Shown here: positions 28,116-39,507 of the stretch, one piece after another | Layout: each line of letters opens with the position of its first letter | How positions within the stretch are numbered: the stretch's first letter is position 1 | DNA from: Acinetobacter sp. A47 | GTDB lineage: Bacteria > Pseudomonadota > Gammaproteobacteria > Pseudomonadales > Moraxellaceae | NCBI RefSeq assembly: GCF_000805455.1 | Contig: NZ_JSUS01000071.1 | Location: 186,001-250,000 of the forward strand | Length of the DNA stretch: 64,000 bases | Reading direction: 5' to 3' | Notes under the pieces: generated by a model | What the model saw: the letters and a program-made list of their open reading frames with translations, nothing else | The model's database searches: none | What the model was told of the DNA's origin: nothing | Made by a program: the position numbers and the translations under genes

Positions 28116-28984
28116 ACATGCAACAAGATGCCATACACGATCATGACCACACCGCTTACCATGGTTCCGGCAGCGATATAGCGGGCTGAAACACCCGTCC
28201 CCAGATAATGCGTCTCCAATGCCACAATATTGGCGGCGGGCGGCAGACAGAACAAGAAAAACAAAACCGGAATCAGCGATTCAATTTGCGGAATCGCAAT
28301 ACAATAATAAGTTACTATACAAATGATGACCCCGCAGAATAGCTTGAACATTAAATTCCGGGTACTTAGCAGCAAGTCAGCCCCATGTACACGGGTATGT
28401 CTCAGCCACATTCCCAGAATACACATGCCGGCAAAGCTCATCCCGAACCTGGCAACCTCATAGGTCCCTTCTACCAGCACATTGCCCTGCAAATGATGCG
28501 CTCCCGACAGCCATAGAACCAAGGCTGCCAGCAAGGCCAGTACCGGCGGAGATTTCAGTACTTTTTGCAATGTTGCAACATAATCGGCTGGCCCGTCTGA
28601 AATTGCAGCCACTGCCCAGATATTGCCAAACAGTGAACCACCAATATATAACGCAATCATGGCGGCGCTGACCTGTTCACCAAATAAAGCCACAGCAAAT
28701 GGAAAACCTAACCAGCCGATATTGCTATAGCTAAAGCACAATGCCTGTAAACGGTCTTTAGAAAAATAGGCAAAGACATAAAACAGCAGTACAGACGAGA
28801 TCAGGCTAAACAGCATCAAGGCCAAGCTACCCGCCTGATAAAACACCATGTTGTAAACGATGACTACCGGAATAAATAGCCGGGCCAGTAAGGAAGACAG
28901 GATTTTCTTGGCCTGCCCTGCTATTTCGGTCTGGGCAAGCAACAACCCGAAAATAAAGGCACTTATAGGGAGGAGCAATGTCAT
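28097..28984 (-). CDS. AEC-family permease
   Basis: A 295-residue membrane protein with about ten hydrophobic helices. It matches the auxin-efflux-carrier (AEC) family, represented in bacteria by malonate/malate transporters such as MdcF. A conserved helix break appears at LFCLPPAANIVALE around residues 240-253. The substrate is not assignable. The gene is divergent from tatA, so the Pho-box-like array at 29053-29096 is upstream of both. Confidence 0.83.
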   Translation of the reverse strand: MTLLLPISAFIFGLLLAQTEIAGQAKKILSSLLARLFIPVVIVYNMVFYQAGSLALMLFSLISSVLLFYVFAYFSKDRLQALCFSYSNIGWLGFPFAVALFGEQVSAAMIALYIGGSLFGNIWAVAAISDGPADYVATLQKVLKSPPVLALLAALVLWLSGAHHLQGNVLVEGTYEVARFGMSFAGMCILGMWLRHTRVHGADLLLSTRNLMFKLFCGVIICIVTYYCIAIPQIESLIPVLFFLFCLPPAANIVALETHYLGTGVSARYIAAGTMVSGVVMIVYGILLHVKSALI

Positions 28985-29052
28985 GTCGATCTATTTTTAT
29001 CGGGTCTTGCAATGCTGCTTATGCTAGCACTTTTTAGTAGGGGATCAATGCA

Positions 29053-29096
29053 CTGTCTTAAAACTGCAATATAAGTGTCACATCTTTGTCATGCCC
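29053..29096 (+). promoter_or_regulatory. Pho-box-like array upstream of tatA
   Basis: Four consecutive 11-base units, CTGTCTTAAAA, CTGCAATATAA, GTGTCACATCT and TTGTCATGCCC, each begin with an NTGTC/NTGC-type head. PhoB is known to bind direct repeats of about CTGTCAN with 11-base periodicity. A TATACC -10-like hexamer lies at 29108-29113. No other candidate control element was seen before tatA. Confidence 0.72.
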
Positions 29097-29136
29097 AGCT
29101 GTTGAGATATACCCAAAGTTTTACAGGAATAACAAT

Positions 29137-29352
29137 ATGGCTGGTTTATCTATTTGGCATGTACTGATTTTTGCAATTGTGGTGATCTTGCTGTTCGGTA
29201 CATCAAAACTTAAAAACCTGGGTAAAGATGTCGGTGGTGCGGTCAAAGACTTTAAAAAATCAATGAAAGAAGACGAAGTCACGGCGCCGTTAAACGAACC
29301 ACGCACCATTGATGCACAAGTTAAAAATACTGAAAGCTCAGTAAAAAGCTAA
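29137..29352 (+). CDS. tatA: Sec-independent protein translocase TatA
   Basis: TatA forms the oligomeric pore of the twin-arginine translocase. The 71-residue protein has a single N-terminal helix ([19 protein letters not shown]), then the expected FG hinge and the amphipathic helix [20 protein letters not shown] charged tail follows. The start MAGLSIW is preceded by AGGAATAAC; an earlier frame start at 29086 would cross the Pho-box region. First gene of tatABC. Confidence 0.93.
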   Translation: MAGLSIWHVLIFAIVVILLFGTSKLKNLGKDVGGAVKDFKKSMKEDEVTAPLNEPRTIDAQVKNTESSVKS

Positions 29353-29364
29353 GCAGGCAAGTCT

Positions 29365-29802
29365 ATGCTGAATTTGGGAATGACCGAGATTTTTTGCTTT
29401 GCGGTGATCGCATTGCTGGTACTCGGTCCTGATAAATTACCGGAAGCTGCCCGCTTTGTCGCGAAATGGTATGGAAAGATTAAAAAGTTTATCAACAATA
29501 TTCAGAACGAAATTGACCGCGAACTTCGCCTGTCGGAGTTTCGCGAAGAAATGCAAAAAGAAATCGAGAAAATTACAGAACTTGAACGCAGGATGCAACA
29601 GCAGCTGGATGCACTTAAAAATACCCAAATAGCCACTGCGGCAGCGTCCCAGGCAACCGGGCATCTACCTGTCCGCTATACCCTGATTGCGCAGCCAGCC
29701 TGTATTCCCTTCAGTCTTGAATACCACAAGCAATTACCTTTCAAGCTAGAACCGAGCCTCCCGACTCAACAGTTTGATACCGAATTAAAGATTGCCGTAT
29801 GA
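29365..29802 (+). CDS. tatB: Sec-independent protein translocase TatB
   Basis: TatB, with TatC, recognises the twin-arginine signal. The 145-residue chain has the membrane helix (MTEIFCFAVIALLVLGPDKLPEAAR, about residues 6-30, with the signature LGPDKLP) followed by a long amphipathic helix and a coiled-coil-like stretch (to about residue 90). The C-terminal third is Pro/Leu-rich and poorly conserved. It lies 12 bases after tatA and overlaps tatC by four bases. Confidence 0.93.
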   Translation: MLNLGMTEIFCFAVIALLVLGPDKLPEAARFVAKWYGKIKKFINNIQNEIDRELRLSEFREEMQKEIEKITELERRMQQQLDALKNTQIATAAASQATGHLPVRYTLIAQPACIPFSLEYHKQLPFKLEPSLPTQQFDTELKIAV

Positions 29803-30563
29803 GCCAGTTACCTTCGACCTCAGTAGATACTGAAGAAACCTTGCAGCAAATGCCGGTGATGCAGCATTTGATCGTACTCCGCCAATATCTGTTCAAGATC
29901 GTTGGGGTAACGATTCTGCTGTTCTTCTGTTTATTGCCGTTTAGAAACACCACTTATCAATGGCTTTCCGAGCCGTTAAGACAACAGTTGCCAGCCAGCT
30001 CAACCATGATTGCAACCGATGTCACGGCAACCTTCATGGCCCCGTTTAAGCTGAATCTGTTTGTGGCATTCCTGCTGGCCATGCCATATATCATTTACCA
30101 GATCTGGTCATTTATCAGACCAGCCTTGTATGAAAAGGAACGCCATCTGGCTATTCCGCTACTGCTGGGCAGTATTGTACTGTTTTATCTGGGTGTGGCC
30201 TTTGCCTATTTCATTACCTTGCCGGCGATCCTGCATTTCTTTATCAGTGTCTCACCTGAAACCGTGGCCCCCATGACCGACATCAACAGTTATTTGGGGT
30301 TCTGCCTGAAACTGTTTTTAGTATTTGGTTTCACTTTTGAGATTCCCATCATTACGCTGGTGCTGATCCTGATTGGAGTGGTCAGCACGCAAAGTCTGGT
30401 TGAAAAACGCCGTTTCATTGTAGTTGGCTGTTTCTTTATTGCCATGTTTGTGACGCCACCTGACGCCTTGTCGATGATTATGCTGGCGGTCCCGATGTGG
30501 ATGCTATTCGAGCTGGGCTTGCTGTTTGGAAAAATACTGGAAAAACGTCAGCGTCCAGCTTGA
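29799..30563 (+). CDS. tatC: Sec-independent protein translocase TatC
   Basis: TatC is the six-helix receptor of the Tat pathway. The 254-residue protein opens with the conserved cytoplasmic head (MQHLIVLRQYLFKI). It carries FMAPFKLNLFVAFLLAMP near residues 78-95 and FGFTFEIPI near 179-187, as in other TatC proteins. Its ATG overlaps the tatB stop (ATGA), so the three proteins should be made together. A terminator follows, and phoX, a probable substrate, is the next gene. Confidence 0.95.
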   Translation: MSQLPSTSVDTEETLQQMPVMQHLIVLRQYLFKIVGVTILLFFCLLPFRNTTYQWLSEPLRQQLPASSTMIATDVTATFMAPFKLNLFVAFLLAMPYIIYQIWSFIRPALYEKERHLAIPLLLGSIVLFYLGVAFAYFITLPAILHFFISVSPETVAPMTDINSYLGFCLKLFLVFGFTFEIPIITLVLILIGVVSTQSLVEKRRFIVVGCFFIAMFVTPPDALSMIMLAVPMWMLFELGLLFGKILEKRQRPA

Positions 30564-30576
30564 ATGGGAACGGCTT

Positions 30577-30611
30577 CATCCCTGAACTGGCTTCAGGGAT
30601 GTCTATTTTAA
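30577..30611 (+). terminator. Terminator of tatABC
   Basis: Stem CATCCCTGAA / TTCAGGGATG with loop CTGGC, then a broken T tract (TCTATTTTA). It separates tatC from phoX. Confidence 0.8.
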
Positions 30612-30644
30612 ATTTATATTTTTTAGCCATTTATAAAAATCAAA

Positions 30645-30688
30645 TTGTCTTGAAACTGCCTTAAAAGTGTCAAAAAACTGTCATCTCT
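30645..30688 (+). promoter_or_regulatory. Pho-box-like array upstream of phoX
   Basis: Four 11-base units, TTGTCTTGAAA, CTGCCTTAAAA, GTGTCAAAAAA and CTGTCATCTCT, stand in perfect register. The last two form an almost canonical Pho box, and exactly ten bases after its TGTCAT comes TAGAAT (30695-30700), the standard -10 spacing of a Pho promoter. Confidence 0.85.
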
Positions 30689-30743
30689 GCTTCATAGAAT
30701 CGATCAGGATTTATTTACCATATATTATAGATACGGATTTATT

Positions 30744-32729
30744 ATGACAGCCAATACCCATCAGCCAAGTCGTCGTGATATTTTAAAATGGTTTGCAGGT
30801 ATCCCGTTTTTACCATTGGGGGCGATGAGCACAGCAGCAGTTTTGACCGGTTGTAATGATGACAACGATAATAACGTTGTGACGCCACCGACCAAGCTGG
30901 TCAAGTTTAAAAATGCCAAATTTACCCCGATGGCAGCTCCATCGACCACAGCAGAAATGGCGACCACTTCAGTCAAGTCTAGCCTGACCGTGACCTGGGA
31001 AGACAATACCAGTACCGAATATAAACTGGGTTATCAGGAATTTTTCCGTACAGGCATGCAAGTCGACAATATCGACGGCGGAAAAATCATTGCCGGTAGC
31101 TATTACGACATTCACAATCAACCAATCCGTGATACCTCGGTTGCAGGACAGGAACGTCAATTCTTTTCGGACTGTCCGGATGGTTCTTCCATGATCCATA
31201 TCAAGGATGCACAGGTGGCCGGGGTAAATCATCCGGTCTTCCATGTCGTACAGTTCGAGTACACCACCCAGAACCTGGCCAAACAAAGCATGTATGGCCA
31301 ATTACCTTCTCCGATTGCGGTCCTCACCCTGGATCAGGACCAGAAAACAGGTCATCTGACATTGAAAAAGTACTTCAATGTCGACATGTCCAAAGTGCAC
31401 GGTCTATGGATCACTTGTGGTGCCAGCCTTTCACCCTGGAATACCCACCTTTCCAGTGAAGAATATGAACCGGATGCATTTGACCAAATCGGTAGTAGCC
31501 TTGCTACATTGAGAGCCTACAGTAAAAACCTGTATGGCAATGAAAATACAGCCAACGTCTATAACTATGGACACTTGCCAGAGATTATTCTGGACGGTAA
31601 AGGTCGCGGAACGGCCGTTAAACATTATTGCCTGGGCCGTATTTCACATGAACTGATTCAGGTGATGCCGGACAACCGCACCGTGATTATGGGCGATGAC
31701 TATACCAACGGCGGCTTCTTTATGTTTGTGGCCGATAAAGAAAAAGACCTCTCTGCCGGGAGCCTGTACGTTGCAAAATATACGGCTGAGCTGAATGAAA
31801 CCTCCACTGCACCTATTCAATGGATCAAGCTGGGCCATACCAGCAGCAAAACCATTGAAGATCTGGTCAATGTCCGGGGCATTAAAGCCGAAAACATTAT
31901 GGAAAGCCTGACCACTGCCCCAGCCGATTTAACCGGTTATACGCAGATCGTACTGGATAAGAAAACCCTCTGGGTCAAGTTAAAAGAAGCCAATAACGGC
32001 TTTAGCAAGGAAGAAATTGAACTGGCAGCAGCTTTCCTTGAAACCCATCGTTACGCTGCACTGAAGGGCGGCAGTATGGCCTTTACCAAAATGGAAGGCA
32101 CAACCGTGAACATCAAGGATAAGGTAGCTTACTCTGCACTGGCCAATATCCAGGATTCCATGATTGAAGGCAAATCCAGCTGGGTGGCGGCACATAACGT
32201 CAAGTTCAAGAGCACCCTGAAAGCAGGTGGTGTACTTGCACATGACCTTAAAGGCAGCCAGGTTGACCACTTAAATGGTGTGATCAATAGTGAATGGGCA
32301 CCCTACCAGAGCCATATGCTCCTGATGGGCAAGGATATTCCGGTAGATAGTCTGGGCAATACAGCCGATCCGAACAACATTGCCAGCCCTGACAACCTGA
32401 AATTCTCTGAAACCTTACGCACCCTGTTCATTGGTGAAGATAGCGGTAACCACACCAATAACTTCCTCTGGGCATATAATGTAGAGACCAAGTCGTTAGA
32501 CCGGATTCTATCGACGCCGGCAGGTGCAGAATCTACCGGCCTGCATGCGGTTGACTCCGTCAATGGCTGGACGTATATCATGAGTAATTTCCAGCATCCT
32601 GGCGACAGTTCAAGTCTGCCGGCCGACTTAAAAGCAACGGTGCTGGCCAACTATAACGGCGGTTATAGTGCCAGCGTCGGCTACATTACCGCTGACCCGG
32701 TTGCACCATCGATCGAGAAAAAAGCCTAA
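30744..32729 (+). CDS. phoX: PhoX-type phosphatase (DUF839), Tat-exported
   Basis: A 661-residue alkaline-phosphatase-like protein of the PhoX/DUF839 group, whose known members are calcium/iron-dependent periplasmic phosphatases. The twin-arginine signal SRRDILKWF is at residues 9-17. The hydrophobic core ends in LTGC (Cys37), a lipobox, so the product may be a Tat-exported lipoprotein. Family stretches include GSYYDIHNQP, HGLWITCGASLSPWNTHLSSEE near residues 219-240, and GEDSGNHTNNFLWAYN near residue 570. A Pho-type promoter precedes it. The binding site before the ATG is weak. Confidence 0.88.
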   Translation: MTANTHQPSRRDILKWFAGIPFLPLGAMSTAAVLTGCNDDNDNNVVTPPTKLVKFKNAKFTPMAAPSTTAEMATTSVKSSLTVTWEDNTSTEYKLGYQEFFRTGMQVDNIDGGKIIAGSYYDIHNQPIRDTSVAGQERQFFSDCPDGSSMIHIKDAQVAGVNHPVFHVVQFEYTTQNLAKQSMYGQLPSPIAVLTLDQDQKTGHLTLKKYFNVDMSKVHGLWITCGASLSPWNTHLSSEEYEPDAFDQIGSSLATLRAYSKNLYGNENTANVYNYGHLPEIILDGKGRGTAVKHYCLGRISHELIQVMPDNRTVIMGDDYTNGGFFMFVADKEKDLSAGSLYVAKYTAELNETSTAPIQWIKLGHTSSKTIEDLVNVRGIKAENIMESLTTAPADLTGYTQIVLDKKTLWVKLKEANNGFSKEEIELAAAFLETHRYAALKGGSMAFTKMEGTTVNIKDKVAYSALANIQDSMIEGKSSWVAAHNVKFKSTLKAGGVLAHDLKGSQVDHLNGVINSEWAPYQSHMLLMGKDIPVDSLGNTADPNNIASPDNLKFSETLRTLFIGEDSGNHTNNFLWAYNVETKSLDRILSTPAGAESTGLHAVDSVNGWTYIMSNFQHPGDSSSLPADLKATVLANYNGGYSASVGYITADPVAPSIEKKA

Positions 32730-32753
32730 CTCCCGGCTTTTATTGCAAAAAGA

Positions 32754-32782
32754 AAATGCTGGCGTCATGCCGGCATTTTTTA
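32754..32782 (+). terminator. Terminator of phoX
   Basis: Stem ATGCTGGC / GCCGGCAT (one G-U pair) with loop GTCAT, then TTTTTT, ending over the last bases of the convergent NRDE gene. Confidence 0.85.
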
Positions 32783-33562
32783 TGGGTGTAACCCCAGTTC
32801 TAGCTCAACAATCTGGCCCTGCTGTTGTCCTTGCTGGGATTTTTCCAGCCAGTGCCATTGTCGGGTGTCGAGTCTTAAAAAGTTGGAGCATCGGGTACCG
32901 TATACCGGACTCTGGATAAAGGTTGAAGACAACAGCGCCTCCATTTCGGTACTGATGCCGGTGTCCGGCAATAAATCGGCAATGACCTTGCGCTCATCTT
33001 CCAGAATATCCCAGGCGGCCTGCCTGAGTGCAGATTCCGGAACAGGGGCCTGTTGCAGCATCGGTAAAAACTCCTGGGTAAAGCGTTTGCGCAAATGCCG
33101 GGTCTTTTGCCAGTCTTCAGACATTAAGCCATTCGACACCACGTATACCCCATTCGCCAGCACCTGGGGTGCCTCTCCCCGGTTACTCATATACACCGCC
33201 TGCTTGCGGTCACCCACAAACAGGTTAAACCCGGCATAATCCTGCTGTTGCTGTTCCAGTTGCTGGGCAAAACGGATCGGTGCCAGCTCACTTTCCAGAA
33301 AAGCCTGAATCAGATGGCCACGGGAAGTGCTATAGGATTGCTGATCCCGGCCATTCCGGAAATTGGTCAGGATAGCCCAGCGTCCCGATGCGGTTATACC
33401 CATCCAGGTACCGCCAGACTGCAGGTCCTGCCCGGCCACAATCGCACTTTCCGGCCATGGATGTAAGGCGGCACTGGGCCGGTGATAGAACTCATCACGA
33501 TTTGAAAGTAAACATAATGGCATCCCTTCCAGTACATGCCATGCAAAAGCGACAATACACAT
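32780..33562 (-). CDS. NRDE-domain (TANGO2-like) protein
   Basis: A 260-residue protein with the defining N-terminus MCIVAFAW and the SNRDEFYHRP motif (about residues 19-28), followed by GGTWMGITASGRWAILTNFR. Its Cys2 is in the position expected for an Ntn-hydrolase-like nucleophile. Bacterial members are uncharacterised; eukaryotic TANGO2 is linked to haem and lipid metabolism. I used the ATG at 33562 rather than a longer start because family members begin MC. It lies convergent with phoX and divergent from lgt. Confidence 0.88.
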   Translation of the reverse strand: MCIVAFAWHVLEGMPLCLLSNRDEFYHRPSAALHPWPESAIVAGQDLQSGGTWMGITASGRWAILTNFRNGRDQQSYSTSRGHLIQAFLESELAPIRFAQQLEQQQQDYAGFNLFVGDRKQAVYMSNRGEAPQVLANGVYVVSNGLMSEDWQKTRHLRKRFTQEFLPMLQQAPVPESALRQAAWDILEDERKVIADLLPDTGISTEMEALLSSTFIQSPVYGTRCSNFLRLDTRQWHWLEKSQQGQQQGQIVELELGLHP

Positions 33563-33668
33563 TGATCTGGTTCTCACATCTTTACACATTGAATGTACAA
33601 CATTTTTCAGATCATTCCGCTACAATCTGATCAAAACTTAATTTCAAATTTTAAACTGAGGAACAGCA

Positions 33669-34481
33669 ATGCTGACCTATCCAAATATTGATCCAGTTGC
33701 GCTGAGCTTGGGACCGGTCAAGGTGCACTGGTATGGACTCATGTATCTTCTGGCTTTCCTGTGTGCCTGGGGTCTGGCCTCCTATCGCGCCAAACAGCGT
33801 GATGGCTGGACCGCCGATATGGTTTCAGACCTGGTGTTTTACGGGGCATTGGGGGTAGTGCTGGGTGGACGTATCGGCTATGTGCTGTTTTACGAATTCG
33901 GCAAGTTCCTTGAAAATCCACTGTGGCTGTTTCAGGTCTGGACTGGCGGCATGAGCTTCCATGGCGGCTTTCTCGGCGTCATGATTGCCATGCTGTTCTG
34001 GTGTAAAAAGTACCAGAAAACCTGGTTCCAGACGCTGGATTTTATCGCTCCCTGCGTACCGACAGGCCTGATGTTTGGCCGTTTTGGCAACTTTATTGGT
34101 GGTGAACTGTATGGCCGTCAGGTACAAGACCCGAATTATCCGTTCGGAATGATTTTCCCGACCGATCCATTAGGTCTGGTCCGTCATCCTTCGCAAATCT
34201 ATCAGGCCCTGTGTGAAGGCCTGATCCTGTTTATCGTGTTGTGGTGGTTTAGTTCCAAACCACGCCCACGGATGGCGGTTTCGGCACTGTTTCTGGTTGG
34301 CTACGGCGTGGCGCGCTTCTTTATGGAATTCTTCCGTCAGCCCGATGCAGACCAGGGCTTCATCCTGTTTGGCTGGATGACCAAAGGCCAGCTCCTTAGC
34401 TTCCCGATGATCATTATTGGGCTGTGGATGATCTGGTATGCCTATCGTCGGAATATCTATGACTGGCAGTTAAAGAAATAA
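33669..34481 (+). CDS. lgt: Prolipoprotein diacylglyceryl transferase
   Basis: Lgt transfers diacylglycerol from phosphatidylglycerol to the lipobox cysteine, the first step of lipoprotein maturation. The 270-residue, seven-helix protein carries MSFHGGFLG near residues 96-104 and the family signature [16 protein letters not shown] near 136-151, including the essential Arg and Asn. The ATG follows AGGAACAGCA. It has its own terminator. Several lipoproteins in this window, including the possible Tat lipoprotein PhoX, would depend on it. Confidence 0.96.
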   Translation: MLTYPNIDPVALSLGPVKVHWYGLMYLLAFLCAWGLASYRAKQRDGWTADMVSDLVFYGALGVVLGGRIGYVLFYEFGKFLENPLWLFQVWTGGMSFHGGFLGVMIAMLFWCKKYQKTWFQTLDFIAPCVPTGLMFGRFGNFIGGELYGRQVQDPNYPFGMIFPTDPLGLVRHPSQIYQALCEGLILFIVLWWFSSKPRPRMAVSALFLVGYGVARFFMEFFRQPDADQGFILFGWMTKGQLLSFPMIIIGLWMIWYAYRRNIYDWQLKK

Positions 34482-34510
34482 AAAACGGGAGCTTTGGCTC
34501 CCGTTTTTTT
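34482..34510 (+). terminator. Terminator of lgt
   Basis: Stem AAAACGGGAGC / GCTCCCGTTTT with loop TTTG, then further Ts. Confidence 0.95.
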
Positions 34511-34582
34511 GTGCTTTATCCACACCAGATAAACCGCGTATAGTGACTGGATAACACAAGCAGTTTACAGCAGGTCAAGACC

Positions 34583-36904
<2,322 letters not shown>

Positions 36905-36907
36905 CAA

Positions 36908-36940
36908 AACAGGCCTCATAGGAGGCCTGTTCTATTTTTT
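36908..36940. terminator. Terminator between convergent yihY-like and DMT genes
   Basis: Stem AACAGGCCTC / GAGGCCTGTT with loop ATAG, then CTATTTTTT. It overlaps the 3' end of the convergent exporter gene. Confidence 0.88.
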
Positions 36941-37837
36941 GATCCAGCCTTGCAGGCTAACCACCACAATGCCAAGCAGCACCAGAGCCGAACCGATCAC
37001 AAAATTCAGCTCAATGTGCTCCCCCAGTAACCCGACTCCAAAAGCCATGCCAAATAACGGGGTCAGGAATGAAAACACCCCAAGACGTGACGCCAGATAA
37101 TTGCGTAATAGCCAGAACCACACCAGAAAACTGGCAAAAGACACAATCAGGGTGTGAAAGGCCAGACTGCCGATCACCAGTGGAGTAAAATGAATTGAGG
37201 CCTGTCCCAGCATGATCGCCAGTCCGGACAGTAAGACAAAACTGCCCGCCAGTTGATAAAACAAGGTTTGTGTTACGGCGGCCTGTGCCAGCGAAGATAA
37301 ACGCACGGTAATGGTGGTTGCCGCCCAGGCAATGCTTGCAGCCAGAGCCAGCAGGTCTCCCCAGAGCATCTGTTGTTCGGGTGCGCTTGCAGCAGGTTGA
37401 CCCCGTATGAAGGTGACCACAATTCCCAAAAAGGCAATGGCAATGCCACCCCACTGTAACAGGCTCAGGCGCTCGGAAGGCAGTTTCCAGTGCAATCCCA
37501 AGGCCACAAAGATAGGCGCGGTATACAGTAAAACGACCGCATGAGAAGCCGAGGTCCATTGCAAGGCCTGCGCCAGCAGAAAGAATTCCAGCGAAAACAG
37601 AAATGCGACCAGTCCACCTGCCTTGAGGTTCTGGCGGTTAAAGAGCTGGCTGGCTTTATCCAGATAAAGCAAAGGCAATAATAAAACAGCCGCCAGTCCG
37701 GAACGTAAGGCAATCTGCATTAGGGGCGTGATATCTGGGGCCGCCATTTTTAAAATGACTTGTTGCAAGCCCCAGATCATACACAATATGATCATTAGAC
37801 CAGATGCTTTGGCATCCAGTGCTTTGCGCTCATCCAT
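36932..37837 (-). CDS. DMT-superfamily (EamA) transporter 2
   Basis: A 301-residue, ten-helix membrane protein with two EamA repeats (first from about residue 12, MIILCMIWGLQQVIL; second from about 155). Substrate unknown. It diverges from an AraC-type regulator gene across 107 bases. That regulator is interrupted by an in-frame stop codon, so normal control of this exporter may be lost. Confidence 0.88.
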   Translation of the reverse strand: MDERKALDAKASGLMIILCMIWGLQQVILKMAAPDITPLMQIALRSGLAAVLLLPLLYLDKASQLFNRQNLKAGGLVAFLFSLEFFLLAQALQWTSASHAVVLLYTAPIFVALGLHWKLPSERLSLLQWGGIAIAFLGIVVTFIRGQPAASAPEQQMLWGDLLALAASIAWAATTITVRLSSLAQAAVTQTLFYQLAGSFVLLSGLAIMLGQASIHFTPLVIGSLAFHTLIVSFASFLVWFWLLRNYLASRLGVFSFLTPLFGMAFGVGLLGEHIELNFVIGSALVLLGIVVVSLQGWIKK

Positions 37838-37944
37838 CGCATGCTTCCGATTGTATTATTTGAGCATCAATATAAGACTGTCAGATTTTCATGATATAGT
37901 GAAAATCTGACAATAGATGCATGTTTTCGGGCAATTCTCATGTT

Positions 37945-38751
37945 ATGAAAAAATCGGCACAACGGATTCAGGATTTTCAGGCCATCCCTGCCTGCAATGA
38001 TATTCCGGCCCCGTTATGGCTACGGGTGCGGGAAGCGCCGGCAGAAACGTTCTGCCCCAAACATGCACACGCCTAGGGAGAGTTTATTTATGCCTTTGAC
38101 GGCGTGCTTGAAATCAATATCGGGCAGATCAATTACCTGACCCCGCCGCCCTACGGTATCTGGCTTCCTCCGCATGTACAGCACAGCGGTATTAACCGGA
38201 ATGACGTGACCTATTGTACCTTGTACGTGCATGAGACCTTATGTCAGCACATGCCACAACAGGCAGGCATCTTGCTGTCTGCTCCGCTGGTGCCGGCCCT
38301 CCTTGAACATCTGCGTAAGTCCCCGTTTGCAGAACAGGACCCCGAATATTTACGTTTACTGCAGGTACTGCTAGACACCCTCGGCCATGCCGAACTGGTG
38401 GGTAGCTATTTGCCCACGACCCAGCATCCGGCACTGGCCAAAATCCTGGCTCATCTGCATGCATCTCCTGCCGATAACAGTACCCTTGAACAGCTTGCAC
38501 ACAAGATCAACATGACCGAACGGACGCTGGCACGTTATAGCCAAAAAGAGCTGGGGATGTCACTGCATGAATGGCGGCAACGCCTCAAGGTCATGAAAGC
38601 CATGTCGATGCTGAATCAGGGCAAAACCATTGAAAGTATTGCACTGGATCTGGGCTATGCCAGCTCATCTGCTTTTATTTATATGTTCCGGCGCTGGATG
38701 CATTGCACGCCGGATCAGTTCCGCAAGCTGTATCCGGTCAACGCGTCCTGA
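37945..38751 (+). pseudogene. AraC-family regulator 2, interrupted by an amber codon
   Basis: The ATG at 37945 opens a 269-codon AraC-type gene that would be intact but for a TAG at 38074-38076. The codon falls in the cupin metal-type motif HAHA-stop-GEFIYAFDG, where relatives have Trp (TGG), so one base change is enough. The frame continues uninterrupted to 38751, with the helix-turn-helix region LEQLAHKINMTERTLARYSQ near residue 182 and IALDLGYASSSAFIYMFRR near 233. Either it is a recent pseudogene, or translation restarts downstream (an ATG at 38094 is out of frame; the longest in-frame remainder lacks the cupin head). A sequencing error is possible. Confidence 0.85.
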
Positions 38752-38779
38752 GCGGAACCTGAAACGCTTTCAGCCAGGC

Positions 38780-38817
38780 AAAAAAAAGCGCTGCCCTCTT
38801 GATCGCAACGCCTTTTT
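38780..38817 (-). terminator. Terminator after the FAH-family gene
   Basis: Read on the minus strand, stem GCGTTGC / GCAGCGC (one G-U pair) with a ten-base loop, ending in a run of seven Ts. An A/T-rich flank on the other side may let it stop the AraC transcript as well. Confidence 0.75.
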
Positions 38818-38832
38818 ATCCCCGCGTGAGAC

Positions 38833-39474
38833 TTAGCCTTTTACAAAGCTATCCCAGTCATATTCGCCAGAGCGGGTAATCAGTTTCATGGTCAACCGGT
38901 CATTGGCCCGTAAAGCACCCACACCTGCTGGTGTACCGGTCATGATTACATCTCCCGCTTCCAGACTAAAACACTGGTTAATCTCGACCAGTAAAGCGCC
39001 AATGTCCCGGATCATGTCTTTGCTAAATCCATGCTGACGTTCAACACCATTAATGCTGAAAACCAGTTCCAGATCTTGCAGGTCGCCAACTTCATCCGCC
39101 TCAATCCAGTCTGCCAGCAGGCAGGCACCATCAAAGGCTTTGGCACGCTCCCAAGGCTCTCCCTTGGCTTTTAAATCGGCCTGTAAATCACGCAAGGTCA
39201 GATCCAGCCCCAGTGTTACGGCACCCACCGCTTCCAGTGCCTTGACCGGATCAGTTTCCAGTGATAAAGGCTGGGCCATCTGCAAACAGATTTCACATTC
39301 ATAATGACACTCCCCCAAAGCCTGATTCCAGCTAATCCCTTGAGATAACGGGCTTAGGCTGCTCGGTGGCTTGATAAACAAGATCGCTCGATCAGGAATA
39401 GGATTGCCTAGTTCTTTGGCATGTTCAGCATAATTCCGGCCGACACACACAATTTTTGAAGGACGTGTACTCAT
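38833..39474 (-). CDS. Fumarylacetoacetate-hydrolase-family protein
   Basis: A 213-residue FAH-fold enzyme, close in length to E. coli YcgM and to the acylpyruvase/FAHD1 group. The pattern CVGRNYAEHAKELGN near residues 10-24 and LFIKPPSSL near 32-40 are as in that family, as is VIMTGTPAGVG near 175-185. A Glu-x-Glu metal site is expected at YECEI near residue 58; the second position here is Cys, ECE, consistent with E-x-E. Likely a hydrolase or decarboxylase of oxo-acids; the substrate is open. Confidence 0.88.
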   Translation of the reverse strand: MSTRPSKIVCVGRNYAEHAKELGNPIPDRAILFIKPPSSLSPLSQGISWNQALGECHYECEICLQMAQPLSLETDPVKALEAVGAVTLGLDLTLRDLQADLKAKGEPWERAKAFDGACLLADWIEADEVGDLQDLELVFSINGVERQHGFSKDMIRDIGALLVEINQCFSLEAGDVIMTGTPAGVGALRANDRLTMKLITRSGEYDWDSFVKG

Positions 39475-39507
39475 GAATATTCCTTGTTCTTTGAACCGCT
39501 GATAAAT

